Below, piece after piece: positions 35,213 to 43,712 of a DNA stretch of 64,000 bases; the first letter of the stretch is position 1, and every line of letters starts with the position of its first letter. Both the position numbers and the translations under genes were made by a program. The notes beneath the pieces are model-generated. The model had not been told where the DNA came from, searched no databases, and saw only the letters and a program-made list of their open reading frames with translations. The DNA is from Curtobacterium flaccumfaciens (GTDB lineage Bacteria > Actinomycetota > Actinomycetes > Actinomycetales > Microbacteriaceae). The stretch lies in NCBI RefSeq assembly GCF_004361695.1, contig NZ_SNVW01000007.1, positions 1 through 64,000 on the forward strand, in the 5' to 3' direction.

Positions 35213-36204
35213 CAGGAGCGGACGGGGGTCGCCGTGAAGGGCACGACGGTGTCGGACACGATGCGGACGACGATCTCGCGTGCGGTGTCGTCGCCGGTGC
35301 CGCCGAGGCCCCGGGCGACCGGCACGAGGCGGTGGGCGAGGATCAGCGGCGCGAGCGTCGCGACGTCGTCGGGCGTGACGAACGGACGGCCGAGCAGCGC
35401 GGCGTGGGCCCGAGCGGCCTGCGCGAGGTGCAGCGTGGCACGGGGGCTGGCACCGAGCACGATGTCCGGGTGGGTGCGGGTGGCCCGGACGATCGCGACG
35501 ATGTACGCCTCGACGTCGGGGGCGACGTGCACGGTGCGGACCGAGTGGATGAGGTCGCGGAGCGTGTTCACGTCGACGATCGGCCGCAGGTGGGCGAGCG
35601 GGTCGCCACCCCCTCGGTTCGTCAGCATCTGCCGCTCGGAGTCGGCGCTCGGGTACCCCATCGTCAGTCGCGCCATGAAGCGGTCACGCTGCGCCTCGGG
35701 CAGCGGGTACGTGCCCTCCATGTCGATCGGGTTCTGCGTCGCGACGATCATGAACGGGCTGTCCAGCTTGCGCGTGACGCCGTCGACAGTGACCTGCGAC
35801 TCGGCCATGGCCTCGAGCAGGGCGGACTGGGTCTTCGGGCTGGTGCGGTTGATCTCGTCGCCGATCACGACGTTCGCGAACACCGGCCCGGGCGAGAACC
35901 GGAACGTGCCGGAGGACTGGTCGAAGATGTTCACGCCGGTGACGTCGGACGGCAGCATGTCCGAGGTGAACTGGATGCGGTTCACCGATCCGCCGACGGA
36001 CGCGCCGAGTGCCTTCGCGAGCACGGTCTTGCCGACCCCGGGGACGTCCTCGACCAGCAGGTGCCCCTCCGCCAGCATCACCGTCAGGGCGGTCCGGATG
36101 GCCTCGGTCTTGCCGTCGATGACCGTCGACACGGCGGCGATGACGTCGTCACCGACGTCGCGGATGCGATCGATCGGGAAGGCGGGGTCGGTCGGTTCCG
36201 GCAC
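35212..36204 (-). CDS. MoxR-family AAA+ ATPase
   Basis: A 330-residue MoxR ATPase with Walker A in VEDVPGVGKT (51-60), Walker B VVIGDEINRT, sensor 1 VATQNPIDMEGTYPLPEAQRDRF and a lid domain. MoxR proteins act as chaperone-like remodellers of partner VWA or DUF58 proteins. GTG 36204 is preceded by GAGGAGG. First gene of the three-gene operon; overlaps show tight coupling. Confidence 0.94.
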   Translation of the reverse strand: MPEPTDPAFPIDRIRDVGDDVIAAVSTVIDGKTEAIRTALTVMLAEGHLLVEDVPGVGKTVLAKALGASVGGSVNRIQFTSDMLPSDVTGVNIFDQSSGTFRFSPGPVFANVVIGDEINRTSPKTQSALLEAMAESQVTVDGVTRKLDSPFMIVATQNPIDMEGTYPLPEAQRDRFMARLTMGYPSADSERQMLTNRGGGDPLAHLRPIVDVNTLRDLIHSVRTVHVAPDVEAYIVAIVRATRTHPDIVLGASPRATLHLAQAARAHAALLGRPFVTPDDVATLAPLILAHRLVPVARGLGGTGDDTAREIVVRIVSDTVVPFTATPVRS

Positions 36205-36318
36205 GCAGGCCTCCTCGTCTCGGGACAGGTGTCGTGCATGCTACAACGGCCCGGTGACAGCCCCCGGAGGATGCGTCACCGACTGCGCCTCACGACCCAG
36301 CCGGGGGACACGGCACAG

Positions 36319-36371
36319 CCTGGAGGCCCGGATCACGTGAGCGGTCTGCTCACGTGATCCGGGCCTCCAGG
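36319..36371. repeat. Dispersed palindrome, copy 5 (53-nt perfect hairpin)
   Basis: 24-bp perfect arms (36319-36342, 36348-36371) around GGTCT. The outer part is CCTGGAGGCCCGG, a variant of the family core; the inner part holds CACGTG in each arm. It lies 31 bp after the isomerase stop and may terminate the sugar operon. Confidence 0.85.
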
Positions 36372-36402
36372 TCGACCCCGCCGGGCACCCGACCCAGCCG
36401 GG

Positions 36403-37407
36403 TCAGGCGCGTGCTGCGCGGGCCGCGTCCGCGGCGCGGAGCACCGCGGCGGCGACCGCGACCCCTTCCTCGCGGCCGAGCTCGGTGTCCTCGTGCTCGA
36501 TGTTCACCCACATGTCCGGGTCGACCTCGTACAGGGCCTCGAGGAACGCGGACCAGTACGCCTCGTCGTGCCCCTTGCCGAGCGCGACGAAGTCCCACGC
36601 CGACGGCTTCGGCCACTCGTTCGCCCACTCGTCGCCGCCGAGGTTCGTGCGCGGCTCGTCCGGCGACAACCGGCGGAACGAGTTGTCGAGGACGCCGTTG
36701 ATCGCGGCGTGCGGGTTGATCCGGACGTCCTTCGCAGCGGCGTGGACGACGAGCGGCCCGAGGTCGCGGACGACGGCGACCGGGTCCATCTGCTGCCAGA
36801 ACAGGTGACTTGCGTCGAGTTCGACCCCGACGTTCGTCAGCCCGCCGCGCTCCACGAGCTCGCGGATCGTCGCCGGGTTGAACACGACGTTCTGCGGGTG
36901 CAGCTCGAGTGCGACCCGCACCCCGTGCTCGCGTGCCAGGGCGTCGATCTCCTGCCAGAACGGCACGGCGACGCTCCACTGGTACTCGATGACGTCGAGC
37001 GCGGCCGAGTTCCAGGCGTTCACGATCCAGTTCGGCCGGGTACCGTCGGGTTCCCCCGCGGGCAGTCCGGACATCGTGACCACGCGGTCCTGGCCGAGCC
37101 GGGCAGCGAGCCGGATGCTGCGGCGGACGTCCTCGGCGTGCGCCGGGCCGATCGCCGGGTCCGGGTGCAGCGGGTTGCCGTTGCAGTTGAGGCCGGCGAT
37201 CGTGACGCCGGTGCCGTCGAACTGCGCGCGGAAGGCGTCGCGAGCACCGTCGTCGACGAGGATCTCGTCGATCCCGGGGACGTGCACCGGGGGCAGGAAC
37301 CCGCCGGTGTTCAGCTCGATGCCGGTCAGCCCGTTGTCCGCGATGACCCGCAGGGCCTCGGGCAGCGGACGGTCGTGCAGGATCGCGTTGTACAGCCCGA
37401 GCTTCAC
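36403..37407 (-). CDS. Sugar phosphate isomerase/epimerase
   Basis: A 334-residue TIM-barrel isomerase/epimerase of the xylose isomerase-like family. Motifs in order: GLNCNGNPLHPDP, ALELHPQNVVFN, GVELDASHLFWQ, VVHAAAKDVRINP and NIEHEDTEL, supplying the likely divalent metal ligands. GTG 37407 overlaps the upstream oxidoreductase stop (GTGA) with GGAGGTGC in front. Second gene of a LacI-controlled operon, so induced by its unknown sugar. The NGNPLHPDP signature is common in isomerases paired with Gfo/Idh dehydrogenases. Confidence 0.93.
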   Translation of the reverse strand: MKLGLYNAILHDRPLPEALRVIADNGLTGIELNTGGFLPPVHVPGIDEILVDDGARDAFRAQFDGTGVTIAGLNCNGNPLHPDPAIGPAHAEDVRRSIRLAARLGQDRVVTMSGLPAGEPDGTRPNWIVNAWNSAALDVIEYQWSVAVPFWQEIDALAREHGVRVALELHPQNVVFNPATIRELVERGGLTNVGVELDASHLFWQQMDPVAVVRDLGPLVVHAAAKDVRINPHAAINGVLDNSFRRLSPDEPRTNLGGDEWANEWPKPSAWDFVALGKGHDEAYWSAFLEALYEVDPDMWVNIEHEDTELGREEGVAVAAAVLRAADAARAARA

Positions 37408-38609
37408 GCGTGCACCTCCTCGGCGATCGCGACGGTCGCGCCACCCGCGGCGGCCGACCGGGCAACCGCGTCGATGACGTCCATGTTGTGCACGCCGTCG
37501 TCGAAGGTGGCGTTGGCCGGCAGGGCGTCGCTCACACCCGTGACCTCGTCGAGGAAGGCGCGGGCCTGGTACTCGAACATCTGGTTCTGGCCCCAGCCGA
37601 CACCGGGCGCGTCCATCGCCATGCCGCCGGCGACGTAGGGGTGGTCCGGACCGAGCACCACCTGGCGGTAGCCGCCGAGGCGTGAGCCGTCGGACTGCAG
37701 CGCGAGGCCGATCTCCGACGCACGCTCCTGGTCCCAGCGGGCGGCACCGCGTTCGCAGAACACCTCGACCACGAGACCGTTCGGGTGCCCGGAGGCGACC
37801 CGCGAGACCTCCAGCGAACCGACCACCGAGCCGTCGCCGAACCGCGCACCGAAGGTCGCGTAGTCGTCGTTCTCGACCCGCGCGGTCTCGCCCGTCAGCG
37901 GCGCCGCCTGCCCGCGGAGCGCGTGCCCCGCCGCGATCGGCCGTTCGGTGATCGAGGTCGTGAAGACGCCGCCGCTGACGCTCTGCACCCGGCCGGCCAG
38001 GAACTCGGTGACGTACGTCAGGTGCGACCCGACGTCGGCGAGCGCACCCGTGCCGGGAGCGCCGGCGAACCGCCACGAGAACGGGACGTCGGGCGAGGCG
38101 CCGTAGTCCGTCCAGTAGCGGGCGGAGACGTGCAGCACCCGGCCGAGCGTGCCGTCCTCGACGAGCTGCCGGATCGCCGCGAGTCCCGGAGCGCGCCGGT
38201 AGGTGAAGCCGACGCGTGCGATGAGCCCGCGGTCGGCGGCGAGCGCAGCCGTGGTCGCCATCGCCCGGGCGTCGTCCAGCGAGTCGGACAGGGGCTTCTC
38301 GCACAGGACGTGCTTGCCCGCGGCGAGGAGCCCCTCGACGATCTCGCGGTGCAGCGCGTTGGCGACGACGACGCTCACCACGTCGACGTCGTCCGCCGCC
38401 GCGATCGCCCGCCAGTCGGTGTCGTGCCGGGCGTACCCGAACCGCTGCGCGGCCTGGGCTGCCAGGGGCTCGTAGACGTCGCCGACCGACACGAGCCGCA
38501 CGGGCGGCAGGGTCGAGCCGAACAGGGAGGGTGCGTTCCGCCACGCGGCCATGTGGGCCTTGCCCGCCATGCCCGCCCCGATGACGGCGACGCCGATGCT
38601 GTCGCTCAT
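37404..38609 (-). CDS. Gfo/Idh/MocA-family oxidoreductase
   Basis: A 401-residue dehydrogenase. The Rossmann region VAVIGAGMAGKAHMAAW is at about residues 7-23; CEKPLSDSL carries the conserved Lys; DVGSHLTYVTEFLAG is the C-terminal signature. The long insert before GWGQNQMFEYQARAF resembles inositol or glucoside 3-dehydrogenase relatives. ATG 38609 has GAAGGAGAG in front. First gene of the operon, divergent from lacI with the 18-bp operator between them. Confidence 0.93.
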   Translation of the reverse strand: MSDSIGVAVIGAGMAGKAHMAAWRNAPSLFGSTLPPVRLVSVGDVYEPLAAQAAQRFGYARHDTDWRAIAAADDVDVVSVVVANALHREIVEGLLAAGKHVLCEKPLSDSLDDARAMATTAALAADRGLIARVGFTYRRAPGLAAIRQLVEDGTLGRVLHVSARYWTDYGASPDVPFSWRFAGAPGTGALADVGSHLTYVTEFLAGRVQSVSGGVFTTSITERPIAAGHALRGQAAPLTGETARVENDDYATFGARFGDGSVVGSLEVSRVASGHPNGLVVEVFCERGAARWDQERASEIGLALQSDGSRLGGYRQVVLGPDHPYVAGGMAMDAPGVGWGQNQMFEYQARAFLDEVTGVSDALPANATFDDGVHNMDVIDAVARSAAAGGATVAIAEEVHA

Positions 38610-38637
38610 GGTCTCTCCTTCGAGAACTCGCTGCTCG

Positions 38638-38655
38638 TTCTGGAACGTTCCAGAA
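38638..38655. promoter_or_regulatory. LacI-type operator, perfect 18-bp palindrome
   Basis: TTCTGGAACGTTCCAGAA is fully symmetric with a central CG. It lies between the divergent oxidoreductase (start 38609) and lacI (start 38706), 29 and 50 bp from the two starts. It would let the regulator control both. Confidence 0.85.
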
Positions 38656-38705
38656 GCTGTCGGTAGACTGTAGCTGCAGCAGCCCATGTCCTGTCAAGGA
38701 GTCGT

Positions 38706-39701
38706 GTGTCCCGTCCGCCGACGATCATCGACGTCGCCACCCGCGCCGGCGTCTCGAAGTCCCTGGTCTCGATGGTGATGCGCGAGGACCCCGGGGTGTC
38801 CGACGCCCGACGCTCCGCCGTCCTCGCCGCCGCGGCCGAGCTCGGCTACCGGCCGAACCGCGCCGCCGCCATCCTCGCCGGCACACGCACCCGGACGATC
38901 GGCGTCGTCGTCGACGACTTCCGGAACCCCTGGTACGTCCCGATGCTCGACGGCGTGCGCGAGGCCCTCGCCCCGCACGGCCTCCGCCTCACCCTCGCCG
39001 ACACCCTGGCGAACGCCCACCTCGGGTCGTCACCGTTCGACGACCTCGTGTCGCTCCGCGTCGACGGGGTCGTGCTCGCCGCCGAGGGCTTCACCGACCT
39101 CGTCGTCCCCGCCGACACCCCCGTGGTCGTCGCCGGCGAACGCGCCGAGGTCCCCGGCGGACTCGACGTGGTCGCGTCCGACGAAGCCGCCGGCGGTCGG
39201 TTGGCAGCGGAGCACCTCATCGACCTGGGTCACCGCCGCATCGTCCACGTCACCGGCTCGGGAGGCCCGGCTGCCGTCCGTCGCACCGCCACCGTCGCGC
39301 GGATGGCCGAGTCCGGCATCCCGGCCCTGGTCTACGGCGCCGGACCGACCTCCGAGCAGACCGGCTACGAGGGCACGCGGCGCGCACTCGAGGACCACCC
39401 CGACCTGACCGCCGTGTTCGCCGCGAACGACGTCATGGCGATGGGGGCGATCGCCGCCGTGCGCGAGGCCGGGCTCCGCGTGCCGGAGGACGTCTCGGTG
39501 ATCGGGAACGACGAGACCCCCCTCGCGTCGTCGCCCCTGCTGCGCCTGACGACGGTGGACCCGCACAACGACGAGGTCGGCCGGCTCGCAGCGGCCAGGC
39601 TCGTCGAGCTCATCGGCGCCGCGCACCGACCCGCGCCGACCCGGACCCTCGTGCCGCCGTCGCTCGTCGTCCGCTCGACCACGGCTCCCCCGCGCGCCTG
39701 A
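38706..39701 (+). CDS. LacI-family regulator of the sugar operon
   Basis: 331 residues. The HTH is at about residues 6-30 (IIDVATRAGVSKSLVSMVM), the hinge is YRPNRAAAILAGTRT, and the sensor domain from about 62 on includes VIGNDETPLASSPLLRLTTVDPH. GTG 38706 follows AAGGAG. It is divergent from the oxidoreductase/isomerase operon it most likely represses. The last 165 bp (39537-39701) are repeated at 40795-40959 with 8 mismatches, suggesting that a recombination or insertion event replaced the native 3' end. Confidence 0.92.
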   Translation: MSRPPTIIDVATRAGVSKSLVSMVMREDPGVSDARRSAVLAAAAELGYRPNRAAAILAGTRTRTIGVVVDDFRNPWYVPMLDGVREALAPHGLRLTLADTLANAHLGSSPFDDLVSLRVDGVVLAAEGFTDLVVPADTPVVVAGERAEVPGGLDVVASDEAAGGRLAAEHLIDLGHRRIVHVTGSGGPAAVRRTATVARMAESGIPALVYGAGPTSEQTGYEGTRRALEDHPDLTAVFAANDVMAMGAIAAVREAGLRVPEDVSVIGNDETPLASSPLLRLTTVDPHNDEVGRLAAARLVELIGAAHRPAPTRTLVPPSLVVRSTTAPPRA

Positions 39702-39758
39702 GCAGATCTCACCGCAGCGCCCATCACCAAGATTCCTTGGATGTGTACGCTGAAATCC

Positions 39759-39860
39759 ATGGATATCAACGGAGGAGGTTCGCGATTTTCGAGGGAACTG
39801 CCGTGGGCCGACCAACAGGTGCCGACGTGGCATTTTGGGCTGATTCTCCGGTCGCGGTAG
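39759..39860 (+). CDS. Possible 33-residue leader peptide
   Basis: An ATG within the palindrome ATCCATGGAT (39755-39764) opens 33 codons ending at TAG 39858-39860, 13 bp before the transporter start. A CCAAG/CTTGG hairpin lies just upstream (39727-39740). The peptide contains two Trp but has no family. It may be a regulatory leader or chance. Confidence 0.25.
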   Translation: MDINGGGSRFSRELPWADQQVPTWHFGLILRSR

Positions 39861-39873
39861 GGCGGCCGAGACC

Positions 39874-40755
39874 GTGGACCTGACAGCGCTCTCCGTGTCG
39901 ATGGTCCCGGTCGCGCTTGCTGGTGCGGCCCTCCTCGCTCTGGGTGTGCAGCTGCAGAGCAGTGGAGTCCACCGCGTCGAGATGCGGAACGGACACCGCA
40001 CGAGGACTTTGTCCGGTTGGCACGTGTTCACACTCGCGTCCAGCGGGACTTGGCTTCTGGGCACGCTCACGCTCGGTCTGGCGGTCGTGCTGCAGCTGGT
40101 GAGCATCGCGTACGCCCCGCTGCTCTTGGTGCAGCCGCTCGGTGTCGTCGCTCTGGTGATCACGACCTGGTGGTCATCCCGGAGTCGCGGCGTACCCCTC
40201 GCGAAGCCCGCGCGCCGGGCGGTAGCGCTGTGCGCGGGCGGGGTGACGTGCTTCGTGGGGATCGCTGCGATCGTCAGCACCGAGCGCGCAGTCTCGCAGC
40301 CGCAGCTTGTGCAGGTCCTCATGGTCTTGGCAGCGGTCCTCGCGCTGATCGTGCTCGCTTTCCCGTGGATGACCAGGCGACGCCGGGCAATGCTCTACGT
40401 CGTCGGCGCCGGCACGCTGTACGGCCTTGTCGCAACCTTGGCGAAGGTGATCCTTGACCGCTTGTTGCACGGCCAGTTCGACGCGGGAAGTGTGACCGCG
40501 ACGATCGGCGTCATCGTCGCTGTGGCTTTGGGCGGCTACTTCGTACAGAACGCGTACGCATGCGGATCGGCTGATCTGGTCGTCGCGGGACTGACAGTCA
40601 TCGACCCGCTCGTCGCAGTGGGAATCGGAGTCATGGTGTTGCATGAGGCGGCCGGCGCTCCGCCGGTGGCCATCGCAGGCTTCGTCCTCGCAGCAGTTCT
40701 CGCGGTCAGCGGCGTGATCCTCCTGGCGCGCCATCACCCGCAAACAGCACGGTGA
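39874..40755 (+). CDS. DMT/EamA-like membrane transporter
   Basis: A 293-residue integral membrane protein with about nine to ten helices, resembling drug/metabolite transporter superfamily proteins of actinobacteria. It begins with a long helix containing VALAGAALLALGVQLQ; charged loops after helix 2 and helix 4 (WWSSRSRG, MTRRRRAM) fit inside-positive topology; and the last segment GFVLAAVLAVSGVILLA is a helix. Substrate unknown. GTG 39874 lacks a good ribosome site. Base composition is less GC-rich than all neighbours, and the gene lies inside the lacI 3'-end duplication, so horizontal acquisition is likely. Confidence 0.8.
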   Translation: MDLTALSVSMVPVALAGAALLALGVQLQSSGVHRVEMRNGHRTRTLSGWHVFTLASSGTWLLGTLTLGLAVVLQLVSIAYAPLLLVQPLGVVALVITTWWSSRSRGVPLAKPARRAVALCAGGVTCFVGIAAIVSTERAVSQPQLVQVLMVLAAVLALIVLAFPWMTRRRRAMLYVVGAGTLYGLVATLAKVILDRLLHGQFDAGSVTATIGVIVAVALGGYFVQNAYACGSADLVVAGLTVIDPLVAVGIGVMVLHEAAGAPPVAIAGFVLAAVLAVSGVILLARHHPQTAR

Positions 40756-40794
40756 CGACCAGCCAACTCAGGCGCGGGACGCGACTTCAGACAG

Positions 40795-40959
40795 CTGCTC
40801 CGCCTGACGACGGTCGACCCGCACAACGACGAGGTCGGCCGGCTCGCAGCGGCCAGGCTCGACGAGCTCATCGGCGCCCCGCACCGACCCGCACCGACCC
40901 GCATCCTCGTGCCGCCGTCGCTCGTCGTCCGCTCGACCACGGCTCCCCCGCGCGACTGA
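40795..40959 (+). pseudogene. Duplicated 3' fragment of lacI
   Basis: 165 bp aligning without gaps to 39537-39701 at 157 positions (95 percent). It still reads as the last 54 codons of the regulator and its TGA stop, in the same frame spacing, but has no start. It is either the original 3' end displaced by the insertion or a second copy brought in. Sequence upstream of 40795 does not match the lacI gene. Confidence 0.85.
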
Positions 40960-40974
40960 GCGCCGGGTCGACGG

Positions 40975-41379
40975 TCAGCGCAGCCGGATCAGGCCCGCGT
41001 GCGTCGGTGTGAAGCCGCACGCGCCCTCGTAGAAGGGCACCAGGTCCGCGCCGTAGTCCACGAACAGCCACTCGCAGCCAGCTGAGCGGGTCGCCTCGAC
41101 CGCCAGCTGCACGACGGCGGTGCCGAGGCCCCGGTGCTGCTGATCGGGATGGGTCTTCGTGTCGATGAGGAACGCGTGGTCCGCACCGTCCCACGCGACG
41201 TTGACGAACGCCACGAGTGCGCCGTCCGGGGTCCGACCGGCGACCCACCCGAGCGACCGGGGGCGGACGCGATCCCACCAGCCAGCCGCAGCGGCACCCC
41301 CATGCGCCGCCGTGAGCGCCACGAGCTCGTGTTCTGCGATCTCGGTCCGCCAGGTCAGTGTCACGTCGTCGTGCTGCAT
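40975..41379 (-). CDS. GNAT-family acetyltransferase
   Basis: A 134-residue N-acetyltransferase. The acetyl-CoA motif HPDQQHRGLGTAVVQLAVEATR (Q/R-x-x-G-x-G/A type) is central, and a WLFVDYGADLVPFYEGACGF segment follows as in the GNAT beta-5/alpha-4 region. ATG 41379 has CTAGGAGCC upstream; the longer frame to 41451 is rejected. It stands alone, divergent from the decayed HAD gene 18 bp away. Acceptor substrate unknown. Confidence 0.88.
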   Translation of the reverse strand: MQHDDVTLTWRTEIAEHELVALTAAHGGAAAAGWWDRVRPRSLGWVAGRTPDGALVAFVNVAWDGADHAFLIDTKTHPDQQHRGLGTAVVQLAVEATRSAGCEWLFVDYGADLVPFYEGACGFTPTHAGLIRLR

Positions 41380-41397
41380 GGCTCCTAGTCTGGTCGG

Positions 41398-41920
41398 GTG
41401 GGTGCTCTTCGCGCAGTGTGCTTCGACCTGGACGGGACCCTGTTCGACCACCGGGGTGCCGCACGCGCCGGGGCGACGCGGTTCCTCGAGGGCCTCGGCC
41501 CGGCCGCGACGGAGTCGGCGCTCGGGGCCTGGACCTCTGCCGAGGCCGAGCAGTTCGAGCGCTGGCGGTCCGGGCAGATCAGCTTCCAGGAGCAGCGACG
41601 TGCGCGCCTCCGCTCCGTCCTGCCACCGCTCGGCGTCGAACTGCCGCCGGACGACGCCGCCCTGGACCGGTTGTTCGAGGGCTACCTGCGCTCCTACCGC
41701 GCGTCGTGGCAGCTGTTCCCCGGCAGTGCGTCGCTGCTCCGGGAGCTCCGGGCAGGCGGCTACCGGCTGGGTCTCCTCACCAACGGGACCGAGGAACAGC
41801 AGCTCGACAAGCTCCAGCGAACCGGGCTGGACCGCGCGTTCGACGTCGTCTGCGGCGGAAGCGAGCGCTCTCCGGACGGTCGTGCTGGATGCACTCCCCG
41901 ACGACGAGGCGACCAGCTAG
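41398..41920 (+). pseudogene. HAD-family hydrolase with internal deletion/frameshift
   Basis: GTG 41398 opens a clear HAD phosphatase: motif I FDLDGTLFD (residues 9-17), a helical cap, and motif II LLTNGTEEQ. After FDVVCGG (about residue 155) the frame loses HAD character. The expected motif III Lys and the motif IV GD-x-x-x-D region are missing; a short tail reading ALRTVVLDALPDDEA then ends at TAG 41918-41920 in another frame and resembles the normal C-terminus. About 60-70 codons are therefore missing with a frame change near 41860. A working phosphatase is unlikely. The stop overlaps the convergent peptidase E stop. Confidence 0.7.
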
Positions 41921-42591
41921 TCGGTCAGTCGCCGGTCGAGGTGCACCCAGCGCCCCTCCGAGACGACCTCGACCGCGCCGTCGACGACCTGGATGGCGGT
42001 CTGCTCGTCGATGGCGTACGCCGGAACGCCGATGTCGGCAGCCCAGCGCTCGGCGTTCTCGAGTGTGTTCTCGGGGAACGCGTCGAGGTGCGGGAAGATC
42101 GAGAAGTCGACGACCCCGAGTGTCCGATCGTCGGGCGCGAGCGGCCACTCGACGAAGAACGCGCCGATCCGTGGGCTCATCACCGTGCTCCCGGCGCTCA
42201 CCCCGACCCAGACCGTGTCGGGCAGCGAGGGCAGGAGATCGGCGAGCCCGGAGGCGCGCATCCAGTGCGCGAGGTACGTCGCGTCGCCGCCGTCGACGAG
42301 CAGGACGTCAGCCGCACGCACCCAGCTGGCCCACCGCTCCACGCCGATCGTCGGCAGCGCGGTGAGCTCGAGGACGCCGAGCGACGCCCATCCGAGCCCC
42401 GAGAAGAACCGGGAGTCGTCACCGCCCGACACCGTGTCACGGACGGAGGCCGGTCCGCACATCGGGTGTCCCCACTGAGCGGTCGGGATGACCAGCGCGT
42501 GACTCTGGTCGACCGGCTTGCCGAGGAGGGCCACGAGCGCCGCGTGGATGCTCGGGTTCGTGACGCCCCCGGATGTCAGCAAGAGCTTCAC
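41917..42591 (-). CDS. pepE: Peptidase E (family S51)
   Basis: A 224-residue alpha-aspartyl dipeptidase-like serine peptidase. The nucleophile elbow GVSAGSTVMSP holds Ser132; LLVDGGDATYLAHWM and the C-terminal DEQTAIQVVDG pattern are also family features. It cleaves Asp-X dipeptides or related compounds in the cytoplasm. GTG 42591 has GGAGGCGAC upstream. It is convergent with the HAD remnant, overlapping its stop. Confidence 0.9.
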   Translation of the reverse strand: MKLLLTSGGVTNPSIHAALVALLGKPVDQSHALVIPTAQWGHPMCGPASVRDTVSGGDDSRFFSGLGWASLGVLELTALPTIGVERWASWVRAADVLLVDGGDATYLAHWMRASGLADLLPSLPDTVWVGVSAGSTVMSPRIGAFFVEWPLAPDDRTLGVVDFSIFPHLDAFPENTLENAERWAADIGVPAYAIDEQTAIQVVDGAVEVVSEGRWVHLDRRLTD

Positions 42592-42685
42592 GTCGCCTCC
42601 GGGTCCGCGTGCACAGGTGGTCGGAGCCAGGATCCACCGTCGTCCGCCGGCGCGCAACGCTCCGTTCGTTCGGGTCCGTTCCGCG

Positions 42686-43687
42686 TCAGTCCGGCAGGGC
42701 GAGCGTGCCCAGGGACCAGAGGGCGACGCCGTGCAGGCCGAGGTCCTCGGCGAGGGCGATCCGGGCACGGTAGGAGCGGGCGTCCGACCAGTGCAGTCGA
42801 CGGCCGTCGTCGAGCGCGGCGGACCACTCGCCGTTCCGCGCCGACCACCGTGCCCGGTCACCGGCGGTCTTCCGCGCCTGCGACGGGGAGACCTGCGGGT
42901 CGCCGGAGCCACCCCACACGTAGCCGTAGCCGGCGATCCCGAGGTCGATCCGGTCGGCTGACAGCCCCTCGGCCTCGGCGGCACGGACCACCCGACCCGC
43001 CCAGGGCAGCGCGCCGACCGTGCCCGGACCGCTCCACGGGCCGTGCTGGTCGTAGGTCATCAGCACGAAGCGGTCGACGTGGTCGGCGAGCGCGGCGAGG
43101 TCGTACCCGGTGTCGCGGTACCCGTCGGCGCTCGTCGAGGCCATCACGGCCATCGAGACCTCGGCGTCGTCGCCGAGCTCGTCGTGCACGGCGTCCTGGA
43201 GCGCCGCGGCGAACGCCACGAGCCCGGCACGATCACGGCTCCGGAGGGACTCGAGGTCGATCTGCACCCCGGTCACGTGCTGCTCGGCGGCGAGCTCGGC
43301 CAGCTGCGTCGCGACGCGGTCACGGTTGCCCGGATCGGACAGCAGCGCCGTCCCGATGCCCGGCGAGAAGTCGCCGATCGACTCGGAGTAGTTGCTCACG
43401 AGCAGCTCGGACGCCGCGCCGCCCGTCGTGGCCGCGCGGGCGAGCGTGCCGACGCCGTCCGGCAGGACGTTCAGCCCGGCGCCGTCGTCGGCGACCGTCA
43501 CGCCGTCGATGCCGATCGTCGCAGCGCCCGGGGCGGCGGCCCGGACCTTCGCGACCATCCCCGCGCCGGGCTCCGCGTACGCCTCGACGGCGAGGCCGGT
43601 GGCCCCGTCGTCGGACTCGGTGGCGCAGCCGCCGAGCACCACCGTGAGCACGAGCGCTCCGGCGACCACGAGCCCTGTCCGCCGCAT
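42686..43687 (-). CDS. GH18-like lipoprotein (chitinase-fold)
   Basis: A 333-residue exported protein with lipobox LGGC (Cys21) and a glycoside hydrolase family 18-type TIM barrel: TGVQIDLESL (the D-x-E part of the D-x-x-D-x-D-x-E region), then FVLMTYDQHGPWSGPG and a final GVALWSLG strand. The catalytic motif is reduced to QIDLES, like SleL/YaaH-type enzymes and inactive GH18 proteins, so the substrate may be peptidoglycan or glycan rather than chitin. Activity is uncertain. ATG 43687 is preferred over GTG 43690. Alone, on the same strand as peptidase E. Confidence 0.85.
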   Translation of the reverse strand: MRRTGLVVAGALVLTVVLGGCATESDDGATGLAVEAYAEPGAGMVAKVRAAAPGAATIGIDGVTVADDGAGLNVLPDGVGTLARAATTGGAASELLVSNYSESIGDFSPGIGTALLSDPGNRDRVATQLAELAAEQHVTGVQIDLESLRSRDRAGLVAFAAALQDAVHDELGDDAEVSMAVMASTSADGYRDTGYDLAALADHVDRFVLMTYDQHGPWSGPGTVGALPWAGRVVRAAEAEGLSADRIDLGIAGYGYVWGGSGDPQVSPSQARKTAGDRARWSARNGEWSAALDDGRRLHWSDARSYRARIALAEDLGLHGVALWSLGTLALPD

Positions 43688-43712
43688 CACCCGATCACCG
43701 TAGCGTGCACGT

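Larger units (their letters stand above)
39702..40794. mobile_element. Inserted segment flanked by duplicated lacI 3' ends
   Basis: This 1,093-bp segment is bounded on the left by lacI's own 3' end (39537-39701) and on the right by a second copy of that end (40795-40959). It is visibly less GC-rich than its surroundings and carries one transporter gene plus a possible 33-codon leader. No integrase, transposase or terminal inverted repeat is seen. Integration into a gene 3' end with regeneration of that end, or homologous recombination with DNA from a relative, would give this layout. Which of these occurred is not shown. Confidence 0.65.

Noticed and set aside
31503..36204. MoxR-DUF58-transglutaminase operon as a new defence system
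   Set aside because: This set is widespread and conserved in actinobacteria outside defence islands; no toxin, nuclease or mobile gene is near.
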